Counted from the stretch's first letter, positions 9,090-17,995 are shown. The stretch: DNA of 64,000 nucleotides from Bacteroidales bacterium (GCA_021371955.1 JAJFVD010000012.1:248001-312000), one strand, 5' to 3'. Numbers and translations: made by a program. Notes: a model not told the origin generated them from the sequence alone.

Positions 9090-10583
9090 ATGAAAAAAAA
9101 TTTTTTTTCGATACTGTGCACAGTCGTCATATCCTCAACTGTGGTTTTAGGTCAATCGACTGTTACAATAGATGCTGAAACCAGCAGCGTCGCCACTTAT
9201 AACGCAAATTGCTGGAGTCTGATTCAGCAGGCAAGAACTGCCACACTTATCATTGGAGGAGCTTATTCACTTGTAAACAACAATACTACACCAAGCCTTG
9301 ATATTACCACTTCATACGTTAAGACACCATGGATGAAAATGGGATCCGGGAATATTACATTCAGTGCAAGACTATCCGGTTCAACTACTGGCACAACGCT
9401 TAGCCGGGCAATAGTTGTTTCTTATATTCCGTACGATCCTTCGTCATTATTGCCGTCAAAAGAAGGACCTACAACAACCTTCTATACGTACAATTTTCTG
9501 CCGCCATTAACCGGCACTGCCAGCCAAACGATACAAAACTTATCTGTCCCAATCCCTGTGGAAATAGCTAATTCAACGGGCGTTTATAAAATAATGGTAA
9601 GTTTTATTGGAGATGGAGGAGCAGGAAGAATAATTTCTGACAATTATATTTTTCCGGGGACATATGGCTCCGACCCTTCAAACAGCTGCCTGCCTGCAGA
9701 GCCGTTTTTAGATGCAGATGGAGATGGTGTTCAGAATAATCAGGACATGTATCCGGCGGATGCATCAAGAGCCTATAACTCATATTATCCATCCGAAGTC
9801 AGTTATGGGACACTGGCTTTTGAAGATAACTGGCCAGCCAAAGGTGACTACGACTTTAACGATGTGGTTGTCGACTACAGGATGAAAACTGTTACAAATT
9901 CTTCAAATTTTGTGGTTGAGGTGATTGGTGAATTCATCTTGAAGGCTTCAGGAGCTATTTTTAATAATGGCTTTGGTTTCCAGCTTGATGGGATTGGTTC
10001 TGATAAAATATCCGGTGTCACCGGGAATTCGGTGTCTCCATCTTCTCCTGTTTTCAATATTGCGCCTAATGGGGTTGAATCCGGCCAAACATATGCAACT
10101 TGTATCGTATTCGATAATTTCTTCAACATTATACCAAGAGGACCAGATAAACTTGTAAATACTATAAAGGAATCTTCTTATATATATCCGGCAGAGTTGA
10201 CTGTTAATATTGCTTTTGTTGCAAATACAGTTCCTATTACCGATTTCTCTTCTCTCGCTTTTAATTTTTTCATCGTTGCAGATGATACCAGAGGTAAAGA
10301 AATTCACCTTCCGAACAGGCTCCCTTCAAATCTTGCCAATACCTCTCTTTTTGGATTGAAAGACGATGATTCATCTATTTCTCTGGGAAAATATTATAAA
10401 ACAGTAAATAACCTCCCCTGGGGTTTGAATATTATTCAGGGTTTCCAATATCCAGTTGAGTTGGCACCAATTAATGATGCTTACCTTTATTTTATTGAAT
10501 GGGCAGAGTCCAATGGTACGGCAAAAACAGACTGGTTCAGCAACATGGATTCTGGATACAGGAACCAGCTAAAGATTTACTAA
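9090..10583 (+). CDS. Secreted LruC-domain protein
   Basis: 497 residues. The signal peptide (MKKNFFSILCTVVISSTVVLG) has no lipobox cysteine. Residues about 25-200 form a beta-rich domain. DADGDGVQNNQDMYPADASR is a calcium-type DxDxDG loop, followed by FEDNWPAKGDYDFNDVVVDY (LruC core) and C-terminal GKEIHLPNRLPS and YPVELAPINDAY. It lies 19 bp after the small lipoprotein gene and ends at a good terminator (10602-10642). Probably surface-exposed or released; role unknown. Confidence 0.85.
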   Translation: MKKNFFSILCTVVISSTVVLGQSTVTIDAETSSVATYNANCWSLIQQARTATLIIGGAYSLVNNNTTPSLDITTSYVKTPWMKMGSGNITFSARLSGSTTGTTLSRAIVVSYIPYDPSSLLPSKEGPTTTFYTYNFLPPLTGTASQTIQNLSVPIPVEIANSTGVYKIMVSFIGDGGAGRIISDNYIFPGTYGSDPSNSCLPAEPFLDADGDGVQNNQDMYPADASRAYNSYYPSEVSYGTLAFEDNWPAKGDYDFNDVVVDYRMKTVTNSSNFVVEVIGEFILKASGAIFNNGFGFQLDGIGSDKISGVTGNSVSPSSPVFNIAPNGVESGQTYATCIVFDNFFNIIPRGPDKLVNTIKESSYIYPAELTVNIAFVANTVPITDFSSLAFNFFIVADDTRGKEIHLPNRLPSNLANTSLFGLKDDDSSISLGKYYKTVNNLPWGLNIIQGFQYPVELAPINDAYLYFIEWAESNGTAKTDWFSNMDSGYRNQLKIY

Positions 10584-10601
10584 ATTTTGTTTATAATTGC
10601 C

Positions 10602-10642
10602 TCCCCTTTTCAAATATTATATAATTGGAAGGGGGATTTTTT
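10602..10642 (+). terminator. Rho-independent terminator after LruC gene
   Basis: A 12-bp stem with two G-U pairs (10602-10613 with 10625-10636) is followed by six T (10637-10642). Confidence 0.75.
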
Positions 10643-10654
10643 ATATAAAAAATG

Positions 10655-10662
10655 TATATTTG
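10655..10662 (+). promoter_or_regulatory. -7 promoter element for the 10686 gene
   Basis: TATATTTG matches TAnnTTTG, 23 bp before the ATG at 10686 and just after a terminator. It lies inside a longer possible N-terminal extension (from 10587), which supports the 10686 start. No clear -33 element was found. Confidence 0.5.
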
Positions 10663-10685
10663 TTCAAAGCATAAAAATTTTGACT

Positions 10686-11303
10686 ATGAAAAAGTTACTG
10701 TTTCTATTGTTTATTATTATACCAGGAATGGTGTATCCACTTGGAAAAACAGAAGGCCAGGCTGTTCCGAAAATGAATTTTTACGGGGTTGACTTTACTT
10801 TGGTTAAAACATTTGGAGTAAAAGAAGAACCTGGAAAGGTTGCTAAGGCTTTTGAAGAGATTAATAAGCTTATTGTCTCTGAAACTAAGAAATATCCATA
10901 TGGGAATTTCTTTACAAAGTACATTAGAGAGATTGATCAGTCTAAGGAGTTAAAAAAAATACAGTTTACTACTTTCGATAATGTTAGTATTGATGAGGCC
11001 ATTTACAGGGCACGTATTATGAACGAAGCCGGGATGCCGACCTACAGTAAAACATATAAAATTGATGATGCCGCTGTTGTAGCTCTCGTTAAGTCTTTCA
11101 ATACAGGCAAAGATATAGGATATGGTGTGCTTTATGTGGCAGAACTTTTAGACAAGGAGGCAGGAATTGGAAATTATATAGCTGTATGTTTTAATGTAAA
11201 AACAAAGAAAATAGTTTTTACAGACCGGGTTTCCGGAAAAGCAGGCGGGTTTGGACTAAGAAACTACTGGGCTTCCTCTCTGGAAAAAATATTTAAACTT
11301 TAA
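10686..11303 (+). CDS. Uncharacterised secreted protein
   Basis: 205 residues with a Sec signal peptide (MKKLLFLLFIIIPGMVYP) and no lipobox. I do not recognise the family with certainty. The mature part is mixed alpha/beta, with MNFYGVDFTLVKTFGVKEEP near the N-terminus and a C-terminal YIAVCFNVKTKKIVFTDR. The start is fixed by the signal peptide and by the -7 box just upstream. It stands alone between two terminators. Confidence 0.7.
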   Translation: MKKLLFLLFIIIPGMVYPLGKTEGQAVPKMNFYGVDFTLVKTFGVKEEPGKVAKAFEEINKLIVSETKKYPYGNFFTKYIREIDQSKELKKIQFTTFDNVSIDEAIYRARIMNEAGMPTYSKTYKIDDAAVVALVKSFNTGKDIGYGVLYVAELLDKEAGIGNYIAVCFNVKTKKIVFTDRVSGKAGGFGLRNYWASSLEKIFKL

Positions 11304-11321
11304 TTATAGATTTATATCTAT

Positions 11322-11355
11322 AAGCCTGCAAGCATTTGCAGGCTTATTTCTTTTA
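11322..11355 (+). terminator. Rho-independent terminator
   Basis: A perfect 10-bp stem AAGCCTGCAA / TTGCAGGCTT (11322-11331, 11336-11345) with a 4-nt loop, followed by a T-rich tract. Confidence 0.85.
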
Positions 11356-11379
11356 TACTAACCTAAAATATTTATTATT

Positions 11380-11976
11380 ATGAAAAAGATTTTAATGTTG
11401 GCACTGATTTTATTTGTCGGGATTGGTGCTTTTGGTCAGAGTATTAAGAAAACTTCGGGCACCCTTAATTCTCTTAGGGAAGCTAAAACAATTGGGGTCT
11501 CTTTCACCTACGAAAATATGAAAGTAGGGAAAATGACAGAAGAAAAGTATGTGAAAGAAAAGATTGAAGCCTACAATTCAAAGAAATCCGGATGGGGAGA
11601 TGAGTGGCATAAAGCATGGCTGTCCGACCGGGACGAGCGGTTTGAGCCAAAATTTATAGAGTTGTTTTCTAAATACCTTAAAGACAAGGGGGTAAACGCA
11701 ATTTTAGGTGACGGAGATATCCTAATGAAAATAAATGTAGATTTTATAGAACCCGGATTTAATGTTGGCGTTGCAAGAAGAAGTGCTTCAATCGATTTTA
11801 CCTGTATATTTGTAAACAAGTCAGACGGAAAGGAAATAGCAACTATTGTGATAAAAGATGCCTCTGCCAACAATTTTGGAGGGAACGACTATGATGTGGG
11901 TTTTAGAGTGCAGGAATCATTTGCCAAGGGAGGAAAGGAACTTGCAAAATATTTGATAAAAGAAGCTAAACAATAA
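11380..11976 (+). CDS. Uncharacterised secreted protein
   Basis: 198 residues with a Sec signal peptide (MKKILMLALILFVGIGAFGQS). The central FTYENMKVGKMTEEKYVKEK and SASIDFTCIFVNKSDGKEIA resemble small Bacteroidota envelope proteins of unknown function. Its TAA shares a base with the ATG of the next gene, a glycosyltransferase, which suggests co-transcription. No catalytic motif is visible. Confidence 0.7.
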   Translation: MKKILMLALILFVGIGAFGQSIKKTSGTLNSLREAKTIGVSFTYENMKVGKMTEEKYVKEKIEAYNSKKSGWGDEWHKAWLSDRDERFEPKFIELFSKYLKDKGVNAILGDGDILMKINVDFIEPGFNVGVARRSASIDFTCIFVNKSDGKEIATIVIKDASANNFGGNDYDVGFRVQESFAKGGKELAKYLIKEAKQ

Positions 11977-13121
11977 TGGGTGTCAAACTAGCGTACTGCA
12001 TACCAGCTTTATATTCTGCCAGCGGGATGGAGAAAACCCTGACGATTAAAGCAAACTACTTTGCAGAGGTGCTTGGATATAATGTTTTTATAATTACAAC
12101 AGATGGGGCTGGCAAACCGCCAGCATTCTTGTTATCCAATAAAATTACTGTAATTAATTTAAATATTGATTTTGAGGATATTTGGAATTATCCCATTTAT
12201 AAAAAAGCTTTTTTTTATTTATTTAAACAGATGGCTTTTAAAAGGCGTTTATCAAAAACGCTGATGCAGATAAAACCCGACATCACTATATCTACTTTAA
12301 GACGTGAAATTAATTTTATTACCAAAATTAAAGATGGAAGTCGTAAAGTTGGCGAGCTGCACTTCAATAAGAGAAATTACAGAGATTTGGATAAACATGA
12401 TTCCCCGGGGTTTTTAAAATCGGTGATATCAAGATTATGGATGAATCAACTTGTCGGGAATTTGAAAAAGCTTGACAGGTTTGTTGTGCTTAGCTATGAA
12501 GATAAAGGGCAATGGAACGAACTTGATAATGTATCTGTTATTTATAACCCATTAGAAAAACTACCTGAGAAATTATCCGATTGTTCTGCGAAGAAAGTTA
12601 TTGCAGCTGGAAGATTTGTGCATGTGAAAGGTTACGATATGTTAATAGACAGCTGGAAAATTGTCTCTGAAAAACATCCAGACTGGACTTTGACAATATA
12701 TGGGGCGGGAAATAAAGAATCTTTCAGAATGCAGGCAGAAGCTAATGGAATAGCAGATAAATGCTTTTTCGAAGAACCAGTAAGCAACCTGGATGATAAA
12801 TTCGTAGAAAGTTCAATTTTTGCTTTCAGTTCCAGATTTGAAGGATTTGGTATGGTTATAACAGAAGCAATGGCAAATGGAATTCCTCCCGTTGCATTTG
12901 CTTGCCCATGTGGCCCGAAAGAGATAATTAATAATGGAATTGATGGAATACTTGTTGAAAAAGGCGATATAAACTCTTTGGCGGATAAAATCAATTATTT
13001 AATTGAGAATGAAAGTGTTCGTAAAGAAATGGGCCTTGCTGCGAGAAAAAGAGCGGAGCGATTTCAAATCGAAGTAATAGCAAAGGAATGGGAATTACTA
13101 TTTAATGAACTCTTGAATTAA
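11976..13121 (+). CDS. GT4 family glycosyltransferase
   Basis: 381 residues. The N-terminal GT-B domain has a Gly-containing loop (YSASGMEKTL). The C-terminal domain has VIAAGRFVHVKGYDMLID, WTLTIYGAGNK and the donor-binding FSSRFEGFGMVITEAMANGIPP containing the E-x7-E pair of GT4 enzymes. It resembles GalNAc- or amylovoran-type transferases. The start codon overlaps the stop of the secreted-protein gene. Confidence 0.85.
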   Translation: MGVKLAYCIPALYSASGMEKTLTIKANYFAEVLGYNVFIITTDGAGKPPAFLLSNKITVINLNIDFEDIWNYPIYKKAFFYLFKQMAFKRRLSKTLMQIKPDITISTLRREINFITKIKDGSRKVGELHFNKRNYRDLDKHDSPGFLKSVISRLWMNQLVGNLKKLDRFVVLSYEDKGQWNELDNVSVIYNPLEKLPEKLSDCSAKKVIAAGRFVHVKGYDMLIDSWKIVSEKHPDWTLTIYGAGNKESFRMQAEANGIADKCFFEEPVSNLDDKFVESSIFAFSSRFEGFGMVITEAMANGIPPVAFACPCGPKEIINNGIDGILVEKGDINSLADKINYLIENESVRKEMGLAARKRAERFQIEVIAKEWELLFNELLN

Positions 13122-13151
13122 TTATTGAATGATAAGTAGTGCTTAAAATAT

Positions 13152-13188
13152 AAAAGAGGGTCGTAATATATTTACGGCCCTCTTTTTT
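13152..13188. terminator. Bidirectional terminator
   Basis: AAAAGAGGGTCGTAA (13152-13166) pairs with TTTACGGCCCTCTTTT (from 13171) around a short loop with one G-U pair. A-runs and T-runs on both sides serve the convergent GT4 and LruC genes. Confidence 0.85.
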
Positions 13189-13217
13189 AAGTGATTATTT
13201 TAATTTTAAATATAAAC

Positions 13218-15698
13218 CTAATATGTGAATATTTTTGTGTTGTTCCGGTATCCGCTAATATTCTTATACCAGTCATTGAAATCAATTCCTCCGGACACTG
13301 CCCACTCATCGAAGTGTAAGTACGCAACATTCACTGCCTCGTATTCGAATGGATAATTGAAAGGTTCCGGAATCATAATTCCCCACATCATTCCATCGTC
13401 GAATTTATATTTATCGTTGGGATGTAGCTGCTTCCCTGCGAAAAGACTTACATCTGCCTTGGTAGTATGAAGGAAAGTCGGGAGATGGATTTCTTTTCCA
13501 CGGGTTGTTTCGCCCGAATTATTTGTAACGACAAAGAAATTTATTGACCCCATATTCAAATCCGAAAGGCTTACCGGATTAGCAAAGATAACCTTCACCG
13601 ATTTATCAGGTGTAGAGATGTAGCTGTCTGGGAGCGTGTTTAAGAACGATAAATATTCTTCTGTAACAATGTCTCTTACTTTGTTAAACAATGGGATTAC
13701 GGCTAAGTTTACCCCGTTCTCCGTCCCATTAGAGTTTACAACGAATGGAGCACTGCCAATAAGTGGTTGTCCCGAAACAGATGAGATGTTTGAAGCGGAA
13801 ACTTTATCAAGCTGAAACGCGGCTGATAGTATTAAGTTGCTACCTGCTGCGCGGATGTTGTAGTCAAAATCCATAGAAGTAACCTTGTTCTCCGAATTAG
13901 AATAAAGTTTAACCCTGAAGCCAAGTACCAGGTCGTTCATATCATAGTCTCCCTTCCATGGCCATAAATCTTCAAAAGCGAATGTTCCCCATGTTGTTTC
14001 AGTAGGAAAATATGAGACAAAAGCAACGTTTGCATCATTATCATCTGCATCGAATTCTGCAGCAACACCGTCTCCGTCGTTATCAATAATTGTAGGAGCT
14101 GGGTCTTCTATTTGACCTGCGGCATCGTTGCAAGAAGATGCAAGGATATTTTTGGTTTGAACTTTAGATAAGATTGAACCATTATTATTAAATAATGCTT
14201 CATACAAAAGACTTCCGTTTGTGCCTGAAGAACCAACTACAAGATTAGTATGAACAAACTCAATTTTCCCGTTAACCTCAGAGGATGCCCACCTCATATC
14301 AGGAACATTTCCTGTACATTTGAATACCGAATATGTGCTTGATGAAGATAATAGATACATCTTATAAACTTCAGAAATGGTTCCGGTAAGAAACATACTT
14401 CCACCGTTCATTGTAATAGAAGCGTTATTCATCAACGATGTCTGGGTTTCCCAAAGCGAGCCGTCATAAAGATTAATCACCGCACTTTGAAATTCTGTTG
14501 CGTTTGCCGCAATATTGCAGTAGTTGTTCAATATTCCACCGCCCTCAGCCTTGAGTTTTGTTGTAGCAACTATTTCATTGAAGTTGTCTAAAACGGTCCC
14601 ATTTGTTTGATAGTAATTAATTGCGGAAACTTTTCCGGAGACATCGTTTACCATAGAAGCATTTGATGTCATGTTAAAAACTTTTGTGTTTATATTACCG
14701 TTATTATAAAGGGTGGAGTTGTTTGTAATCTGTAAACCGGTACTGTTTTTAGTGACGGTTATGTTTCCTTCATTATAAAAAGTGCTTGCAAAATTCATCT
14801 TTATATCACCATTGACACTCATAGTGCCTTTGTTGACAATCGTTATTCCGTCGTTGAATTCAACCGTTCCGGATGAGGTTAAGCTGGCGTTTTGCTGCAA
14901 ATATACAATAGGAATAGTTGCATCAAAAACTCCTGTGCCTAACCCTTTTACTGTAACAGATCCGCCGTCCAGTATGACTATTGATGTTTTGTTAAGACTT
15001 ATTGTGGAAGAAGATAAATTAAGATTCCCCTTTACATACAGGATAGCATGGCTAAGATAATTGCTCATGTTGGTAGACCCAGTTCTGGTCACTCCAGCAG
15101 GAATGTAGTACGATTTGTATGTATTACCATACGCAGAACTCTGTCCAGCACTAAAGCCAAGAATAGTAGTACTGCCGGTTGCACCAAGGGTTACATCATA
15201 GTTTGCCGGTATAGAAATTGAGGGTGATGTGAAAGATGCTTTTGTTGCAATCACCTGAGCCGGTTGAGAATTAGATGTACTATTGTTAATTGTAATATTT
15301 AACAGTGAAGATGAAACCTCAACTTTTTGAACAGTTCTTTTACCGGTTGGTAAAATCTCCTGAACATAAAGCGTAGAGAGAGCCGTAGGCAAAGTTAATT
15401 TTACAGCAAGGGGACTACCCGGTTTGGCAGCTCCTGACGCAATGAGAGAGCCGTCCTTAAGCATTGGAGATGAATATATTCGAATTACCCGGATATAGTT
15501 GTCGCCGATACCACTGACTGACGAAACCTGAACATTAATATTAACATCCAGTACGGTTTTCCAGTTAAAATCTGAAGGAATTGTTGTTCCAGGCTCAGGA
15601 CCAGGTCCGGGATTTGGAAATTTTATGCAGCTACTCAAAATTAACACAAAAATAGTAAATGCAGCTAATCTACTGCTAAATAGGCTTTTATGAGTCAT
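13218..15698 (-). CDS. Large LruC-domain lipoprotein with a beta-helix-like middle
   Basis: 826 residues from ATG at 15698. An upstream ATG at 15740 is rejected because a -7 box (15738-15745) covers it. Lipobox LILSSC, then IKFPNPGPGPEPG and DFNWKTV. Residues about 130-540 carry short Asn/Gly/Thr-rich strands (LYNNGNINTKVFN, SVNGDIKMNFASTFYNEGNI) suggestive of a right-handed beta-helix. DNDGDGVAAEFDADD is a calcium-type loop, and FEDLWPWKGDYDMNDLVLG the LruC core. The ends GKEIHLPTFL and YPFEYEAVNVAY match the other LruC proteins. Likely a long surface lipoprotein or adhesin; function unproven. Confidence 0.82.
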   Translation of the reverse strand: MTHKSLFSSRLAAFTIFVLILSSCIKFPNPGPGPEPGTTIPSDFNWKTVLDVNINVQVSSVSGIGDNYIRVIRIYSSPMLKDGSLIASGAAKPGSPLAVKLTLPTALSTLYVQEILPTGKRTVQKVEVSSSLLNITINNSTSNSQPAQVIATKASFTSPSISIPANYDVTLGATGSTTILGFSAGQSSAYGNTYKSYYIPAGVTRTGSTNMSNYLSHAILYVKGNLNLSSSTISLNKTSIVILDGGSVTVKGLGTGVFDATIPIVYLQQNASLTSSGTVEFNDGITIVNKGTMSVNGDIKMNFASTFYNEGNITVTKNSTGLQITNNSTLYNNGNINTKVFNMTSNASMVNDVSGKVSAINYYQTNGTVLDNFNEIVATTKLKAEGGGILNNYCNIAANATEFQSAVINLYDGSLWETQTSLMNNASITMNGGSMFLTGTISEVYKMYLLSSSSTYSVFKCTGNVPDMRWASSEVNGKIEFVHTNLVVGSSGTNGSLLYEALFNNNGSILSKVQTKNILASSCNDAAGQIEDPAPTIIDNDGDGVAAEFDADDNDANVAFVSYFPTETTWGTFAFEDLWPWKGDYDMNDLVLGFRVKLYSNSENKVTSMDFDYNIRAAGSNLILSAAFQLDKVSASNISSVSGQPLIGSAPFVVNSNGTENGVNLAVIPLFNKVRDIVTEEYLSFLNTLPDSYISTPDKSVKVIFANPVSLSDLNMGSINFFVVTNNSGETTRGKEIHLPTFLHTTKADVSLFAGKQLHPNDKYKFDDGMMWGIMIPEPFNYPFEYEAVNVAYLHFDEWAVSGGIDFNDWYKNISGYRNNTKIFTY

Positions 15699-15737
15699 AA
15701 ACTTTGGTGTTTCCGGGGTTATCAACATATTTATCAA

Positions 15738-15768
15738 CAAATGTAAGGTTTATTCTAGAAAAATGCAA
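15738..15768 (-). promoter_or_regulatory. Promoter of the large LruC gene
   Basis: On the minus strand TTG (15766-15768) lies 20 bp upstream of TACATTTG (15738-15745), matching the Bacteroidota -33/-7 pattern. The predicted start of transcription near 15727 excludes translation from 15740. Confidence 0.6.
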
Positions 15769-15776
15769 TATAATAT

Positions 15777-16367
15777 CTATAATAACACCCAGTTAGACAT
15801 AATGTTTACGCCATATTCGGAAATTACCGACTCCGGATGAAACTGCATTCCGTAAATTTTAAACTTTTTATGGAACACAGACATGGGAATTCCGTATTCA
15901 TTTACAGATCCGACAGATAATTCATCCGGTAAAGAATTTGTATCAACAGCCCAGGAGTGGTAAAGGCCTACTTCTATTGACGGAAAGCATCCGTTCTCGT
16001 CATAAATCTTACCTAAAACCGGGTCGGAGTTGTTTTCCAGCTTAAGAAGCGACTTATGTCCGTGAAGTGGATGACCTAGATTCAATAACTTGCCGCCAAA
16101 GCAGCAGGCAATGGCCTGATGTCCCAGGCAAATACCAAAAATTGAGTGTGTTTCTTTACACATGTCAATAACTTTCAGTAAATCTCCGGCTTCATTTGGC
16201 AATCCAGGGCCCGGAGAGAGAATAATATGGCTGAACTCGTCAAGTCTGTAAAAAGGGACCACGTCGTTATAGCAAATTTCCAATTCATGCCCGGCTACGC
16301 TTTTAACAAGGTGGACAATATTGTATACGAAAGAATCGTAGTTGTCTATAAGCAGAATTTTCTTCAC
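15777..16367 (-). CDS. pabA: Aminodeoxychorismate/anthranilate synthase glutamine amidotransferase subunit
   Basis: 196 residues from a GTG start, beginning MKKILLIDNYDSFVYN. The class I glutaminase triad is visible: Cys80 in GICLGHQ, His177 and Glu179 in FHPES; the oxyanion-loop SPGPG is at about 51-55. It supplies ammonia to PabB for 4-amino-4-deoxychorismate (folate pathway). TrpG-type enzymes look similar, but divergence from pabB-pabC 36 bp away supports the pab assignment. Confidence 0.88.
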   Translation of the reverse strand: MKKILLIDNYDSFVYNIVHLVKSVAGHELEICYNDVVPFYRLDEFSHIILSPGPGLPNEAGDLLKVIDMCKETHSIFGICLGHQAIACCFGGKLLNLGHPLHGHKSLLKLENNSDPVLGKIYDENGCFPSIEVGLYHSWAVDTNSLPDELSVGSVNEYGIPMSVFHKKFKIYGMQFHPESVISEYGVNIMSNWVLL

Positions 16368-16371
16368 GAAA

Positions 16372-16397
16372 CAAAAGTATATATTTTGTTACATTTG
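16372..16397. promoter_or_regulatory. Back-to-back pab promoters
   Basis: The minus-strand -7 element TACTTTTG (16372-16379) faces pabA, and the plus-strand TACATTTG (16390-16397) faces pabB. Each is only 4-6 bp from its start codon (or 15 bp if PabB starts at 16413), so both transcripts would be nearly leaderless. Clear -33 elements were not found. Confidence 0.5.
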
Positions 16398-16403
16398 TCT
16401 GTA

Positions 16404-17402
16404 ATGAAAGGAATGAAGACATACATTAATTCACAAATTGTCCGGGAAAAAATGAATTTTGCGGGGGCTGTAAAGCGGCCCTTCCTGTTTGCTGTGGATT
16501 TTGAGATGGAATCCGGCTTGTTTGTAGATGATCCTCTTAATCAAAATGAGGTTCTGTTCCGGGCAGGAGACGTAAATAACTTTACCGGGACAGTTATTTC
16601 ACCAAATGAACCGCTTCTGAAAATAAAAGATTTAATCAGATATACAGAGTATTCCGAAAAGTACAATATCGTAATGAGAGGCCTCAGAAGGGGAGACACA
16701 TATCTTATAAATCTTACTGCAAAAACGGAAATTGAGACGTCACTTACTTTGAGGAAAATTTTGTGTGCAACTGAATCGCAGTTTGGAATATGTGCATGGG
16801 AAGATTTTGTCTCGTTCTCTCCTGAAAGGTTTGTACGGATAGAAAATGGAATTATCTCATCCTGTCCGATGAAAGGAACAATAGATGCATCAATTCCAAA
16901 TGCCGGAGAGATTATACTTAAAGATTATAAAGAAAGTTGCGAACATAATACAATTGTTGATCTTATCCGGAACGACCTCGGCAAGGTTTCCGGGCGGGTC
17001 TGGGTAGAAAGGTTCAAATACATAGATAAAATCGAGACCGACAGAGGAGATATCCTGCAGGTAAGTTCCGACATAAGAGGAGAACTTCCTGTTGGTTATG
17101 GAAACAACCTCGGAGATATCATTTTTTCCATGTTCCCGGCTGGATCTGTATCAGGTGCGCCAAAATCATCAACTTTAAGATTGATTTCAAAGGCAGAGGG
17201 AGAAAAAAGAGGTTTCTATACAGGCGTTTTTGGCTATTTTGACGGCACTGTACTTGATTCGGCGGTATTGATAAGATTTATTGAAAAGAAATCGGAAGGG
17301 AGCATGTTTTATCACAGTGGAGGGGGGATTACGGTTAATAGTGTGTGCAAGGACGAATATGAAGAGTTAATTACGAAAATTTATCTTCCTCTTAAAAAAT
17401 GA
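16404..17402 (+). CDS. pabB: Aminodeoxychorismate synthase component I
   Basis: 332 residues from ATG 16404 (MKGMKTYIN); a second ATG at 16413 is equally possible. Chorismate-binding hallmarks: CPMKGTIDA, IVDLIRNDLGKVSG, SGAPKSSTLRLI and GFYTGVFGYFDG. It is short compared with TrpE/PabB of enterobacteria (about 450) because the N-terminal domain is reduced, as in other Bacteroidales. With PabA it makes 4-amino-4-deoxychorismate. The reading frame extends further upstream but would overlap pabA. pabC overlaps its stop by 4 bp. Confidence 0.88.
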   Translation: MKGMKTYINSQIVREKMNFAGAVKRPFLFAVDFEMESGLFVDDPLNQNEVLFRAGDVNNFTGTVISPNEPLLKIKDLIRYTEYSEKYNIVMRGLRRGDTYLINLTAKTEIETSLTLRKILCATESQFGICAWEDFVSFSPERFVRIENGIISSCPMKGTIDASIPNAGEIILKDYKESCEHNTIVDLIRNDLGKVSGRVWVERFKYIDKIETDRGDILQVSSDIRGELPVGYGNNLGDIIFSMFPAGSVSGAPKSSTLRLISKAEGEKRGFYTGVFGYFDGTVLDSAVLIRFIEKKSEGSMFYHSGGGITVNSVCKDEYEELITKIYLPLKK

Positions 17403-17995
17403 TGAGATTCATTGAAACAATAAAAATTGAAAACGGGATTGCCCATAACCTTGATCTTCATCTGGAGAGAGCATCCAAGACTTGTTTTCACCACTTTGGA
17501 GTAAGAACCGTTTTGCCATTCGATAAAATTATAAACGAAATCAGAAGTTCTCATAATGAAGGCATATATAAGCTTAGAATAATCTATGCCGGAAAAATTG
17601 AGCATTATACGATAGAAAAATATCAGCCTAAAATTGTAAAGTCGCTTAAAATAGTGGATGGAGGCAATATTGATTATTCTTTCAAATACGAAGACCGGCT
17701 ACCTTTGAATAAACTTCTTGATTTGAGAGGAGATTGCGATGACATAATTATTATTAAAGACGGATTTGTGACGGATACCTCTTTTTCAAACCTTGTGTTC
17801 TCGCTAGAAGAACAACTCTTTACGCCATCAAGCTTCTTGCTTAACGGGATAAAGAGACAGCGGTTGTTAAGAGATGGAAAAATTAAAGAGAAAGAGATTA
17901 AAATGGAGGATTTAAATAAATATTCAAACATTTTTTTGATAAACTCAATGTTAGATTATTCAATCGGATACTTTGACGCGATGACAAGTGGGTAA
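17399..17995 (+). CDS. pabC: Aminodeoxychorismate lyase-like class IV aminotransferase
   Basis: 198 residues. MRFIETIKIENGIAHNLDLHLERA is the class IV N-terminus, YKLRI-type IYKLRIIYAG contains the expected PLP lysine, and DTSFSNLVF is the conserved Thr-Asn loop. It releases pyruvate from aminodeoxychorismate to give p-aminobenzoate. Translationally coupled to pabB (ATGATGA). Its 3' end overlaps the convergent FkbM gene by 40 bp. Confidence 0.82.
   Translation: MMRFIETIKIENGIAHNLDLHLERASKTCFHHFGVRTVLPFDKIINEIRSSHNEGIYKLRIIYAGKIEHYTIEKYQPKIVKSLKIVDGGNIDYSFKYEDRLPLNKLLDLRGDCDDIIIIKDGFVTDTSFSNLVFSLEEQLFTPSSFLLNGIKRQRLLRDGKIKEKEIKMEDLNKYSNIFLINSMLDYSIGYFDAMTSG

Noticed and set aside
9948..10307. 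119-codon antisense ORF in the secreted LruC gene
   Set aside because: Shadow of a clear coding sequence; no motif or signal.
15698..15740. Longer N-terminus for the large LruC lipoprotein
   Set aside because: A -7 promoter element lies over the upstream ATG, and the lipoprotein signal fits the start at 15698.
16227..16403. 59-codon N-terminal extension of PabB
   Set aside because: It runs antisense through pabA and has no homology to the PabB family; ATG 16404 gives a normal length.
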